Assembly (NCBI GenBank): GCA_009103225.1
Contig: RHPI01001026.1
Location: 1-31,628 of the forward strand
DNA from: Chlorokybus atmophyticus
Taxonomy: Eukaryota; Streptophyta; Chlorokybophyceae; Chlorokybales; Chlorokybaceae
Length of the DNA stretch: 31,628 nt
Direction of reading: 5' to 3'
The position numbers were made by a program, and so were the translations under genes. Below the pieces are notes generated by a model, which made no database searches, had not been told where the DNA came from, and saw only the letters and a list, made by a program, of their open reading frames with translations. Position 1 is the first letter of the stretch. Each line of letters starts with the position of its first letter. This document shows positions 30,488 through 31,628 of this stretch, piece by piece.

Positions 30488-30563
30488 GAGCTTTGCTGAA
30501 GCATCCCCAGCACAATGGCTGCCGTGTGCTGGAAGGTACACAAACGTGTCGCAGCTGTCTTGA

Positions 30564-31341
30564 CCTTGTGGACTTTAGAGCGACAAGTAGTAGGTAGTAA
30601 CAAAAAGGGCTCAGACTCTTCCGTTAAGCATTGTACTCCAAACTCTGTGTGTCCAACCAATCCACTTCTGCTTGTGACTGCGACAGCACGAAGCATCTGG
30701 CATGTGCAGCGGGTATGTAGTTTGTGTGCACGATGCACACATCACACACAGTCGCATGGATGCGTGAAAAGGCACATCAATGCCTCGAGGGAAGGTTGTT
30801 TTGGGAGGTTGATTTCAGCGCACTGATTGTAGATAAGTACCCGCCGTCTCCTTGCATGCATGCGCAGGAGGAGGTAACAGTTGCCTGCATCTCCGTTTCC
30901 CAGCAAGTGCATGCACGTTGATGACTTGTGGCAACTGTGTAAGTGTACGGGGTTTGTGCACGTCTACGGGTTGTGTGTGCATCACAACGTCTCCTGTTGC
31001 ACTGCTGACGTCCCTATATGCGCGTGTGCTGACCTCAGCAGTACTGTGCATGTCGTTGACAGAAGCATCGTGATCGGCACCTGTTTGGGGTGTAGCAGCT
31101 CAGCCCAGCACTCAGTCTCGTACATCACTGACGCTTTGTTACATCCCTTTCATCGCACCATTGCAACCCAGCCCAGCCCAGCCCAGCATAGCATAGCGTC
31201 CCCATAAGCGAAGAAATGAGTGAGTGAGTGAGTGAGTGAGCAAGTGAGCTCAAGTACCTTCTGCACACCAGGGGTGGGCTAGCCAAACCAAAACAAGGAG
31301 GCTTCTTTCTTCTTGTCCTCCTATATTTTTCTTTTGTTCGC

Positions 31342-31384
<43 letters not shown>

Positions 31385-31434
31385 GCTTTGAGGTTCAAGG
31401 TGAGAGCGAGAGCGCGAGTACACAAGCAGCCAAG
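30564..31434. other. Intergenic DNA within the right arm, with microsatellites
   Basis: Counterpart of 27317-28210. It holds CCCAG repeats near 31168-31186, a (GAGT)n run at about 31217-31240 and a (TTG)n tract at about 31343-31384. No gene seen. Confidence 0.5.
31343..31384. repeat. (TTG)n microsatellite, about 14 units
   Basis: Lies just upstream of the exon 1 copy, probably in the promoter or 5'UTR. The left arm has only about five units at the same place. Confidence 0.9.
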
Positions 31435-31515
31435 ATGTCTTCCAAGGTCAATGTCAATCCCGACCTGCGTCCGCCGGAGTACCTGCCTACCGGAGTGCCC
31501 AATGGCATGACCAAG
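31435..31515 (+). CDS. First exon of the unknown gene, right-arm copy (partial)
   Basis: 27 codons from ATG 31435, MSSKVNVNPDLRPPEYLPTG and seven more, then the donor GTGCGT at 31516. It differs from the left-arm exon 1 by a few substitutions and a two-codon insertion (Asn-Gly), and remains in phase 0. The remaining exons would lie beyond the window edge. Retained frame and donor argue that both copies were under coding selection at least for some time. Confidence 0.6.
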
Positions 31516-31628
31516 GTGCGTTTTCCGGGCGGTACCATGATGGTACCGAGTATGCGAGCCTTTCTACTCTTAGTACTTGCAGCTTCTAACGTTTGGCATG
31601 CCACCAGCTAGCACGATGCTGTCCCTTG

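Larger units (their letters stand above)
29528..31628 (+). repeat. Right arm of large inverted duplication
   Basis: Mirror copy of 27136-29220. Similarity starts near GTACTACTACATTTTCCCTG and runs to the window edge, where TTTGGCATGCCACCAGCTAGCA pairs with 27146-27168. The arms differ by many substitutions and small indels, so the duplication is not recent. Confidence 0.9.

Noticed and set aside
1-31628. CRISPR arrays, bacterial operons or phage genes
   Set aside because: Tandem units here are long, diverged and without regular spacers, and the splice signals and telomere show nuclear eukaryotic DNA.

Overview
The window is nuclear DNA from the end of a eukaryotic chromosome. It opens with about 118 bp of TTAGGG-type telomere, read as its C-rich strand, and its genes carry GT-AG spliceosomal introns. 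The mix of a chromovirus-like Ty3/gypsy element, a PIF/Harbinger transposase, tRNA-derived repeats, roughly balanced base composition and a fungal-type membrane glycosyltransferase suggests an alga or another protist. The species cannot be fixed from the sequence alone.

Layout. 1-3.3 kb: the telomere abuts a decayed plus-strand Ty3/gypsy element (gag, protease, reverse transcriptase). A solo LTR with a perfect 5-bp target duplication sits inside it, and a miniature LTR element of about 500 bp (TRIM-like) lies at its broken 3' side. 4.1-7.9 kb: the best gene in the window, an 11-exon family 2 glycosyltransferase of 839 residues. 8.1-8.6 kb: a 228-bp tandem duplication. 10.1-12.1 kb: an acidic coding fragment cut by the LTR of a second, minus-strand gypsy element (RNase H tail, integrase, chromodomain, 3' LTR). 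12.1-13.6 kb: noncoding DNA with a microsatellite and a foldback element. 13.6-15.8 kb: three tandem copies of a unit of about 0.7 kb. 17.2-17.9 kb: tRNA-derived repeats. 18.85-19.5 kb: a diverged tandem array with a 135-bp period. 20.5-21.6 kb: a frameshifted PIF/Harbinger transposase on the minus strand, followed at 22.5-23.05 kb by a divergently oriented, damaged small gene that may be its Myb/SANT-like partner. 23.6-24.2 kb: another diverged tandem repeat. 24.65-25.0 kb: a Cys-containing minus-strand exon.

26.0-31.6 kb is dominated by a large inverted duplication. Arms of about 2.1 kb (27136-29220 and 29528 to the window end) flank a spacer of about 307 bp. Each arm carries the promoter, 5'UTR intron and coding exon of a small secreted protein, then the first exon of a second gene. 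The minus-strand secreted protein is intact and its plus-strand twin is frameshifted. For the second gene a six-exon model of 115 residues can be built on the minus strand; on the plus strand only exon 1 lies inside the window. Neither protein family is one I recognise, which makes the inverted pair the most promising undescribed material here.
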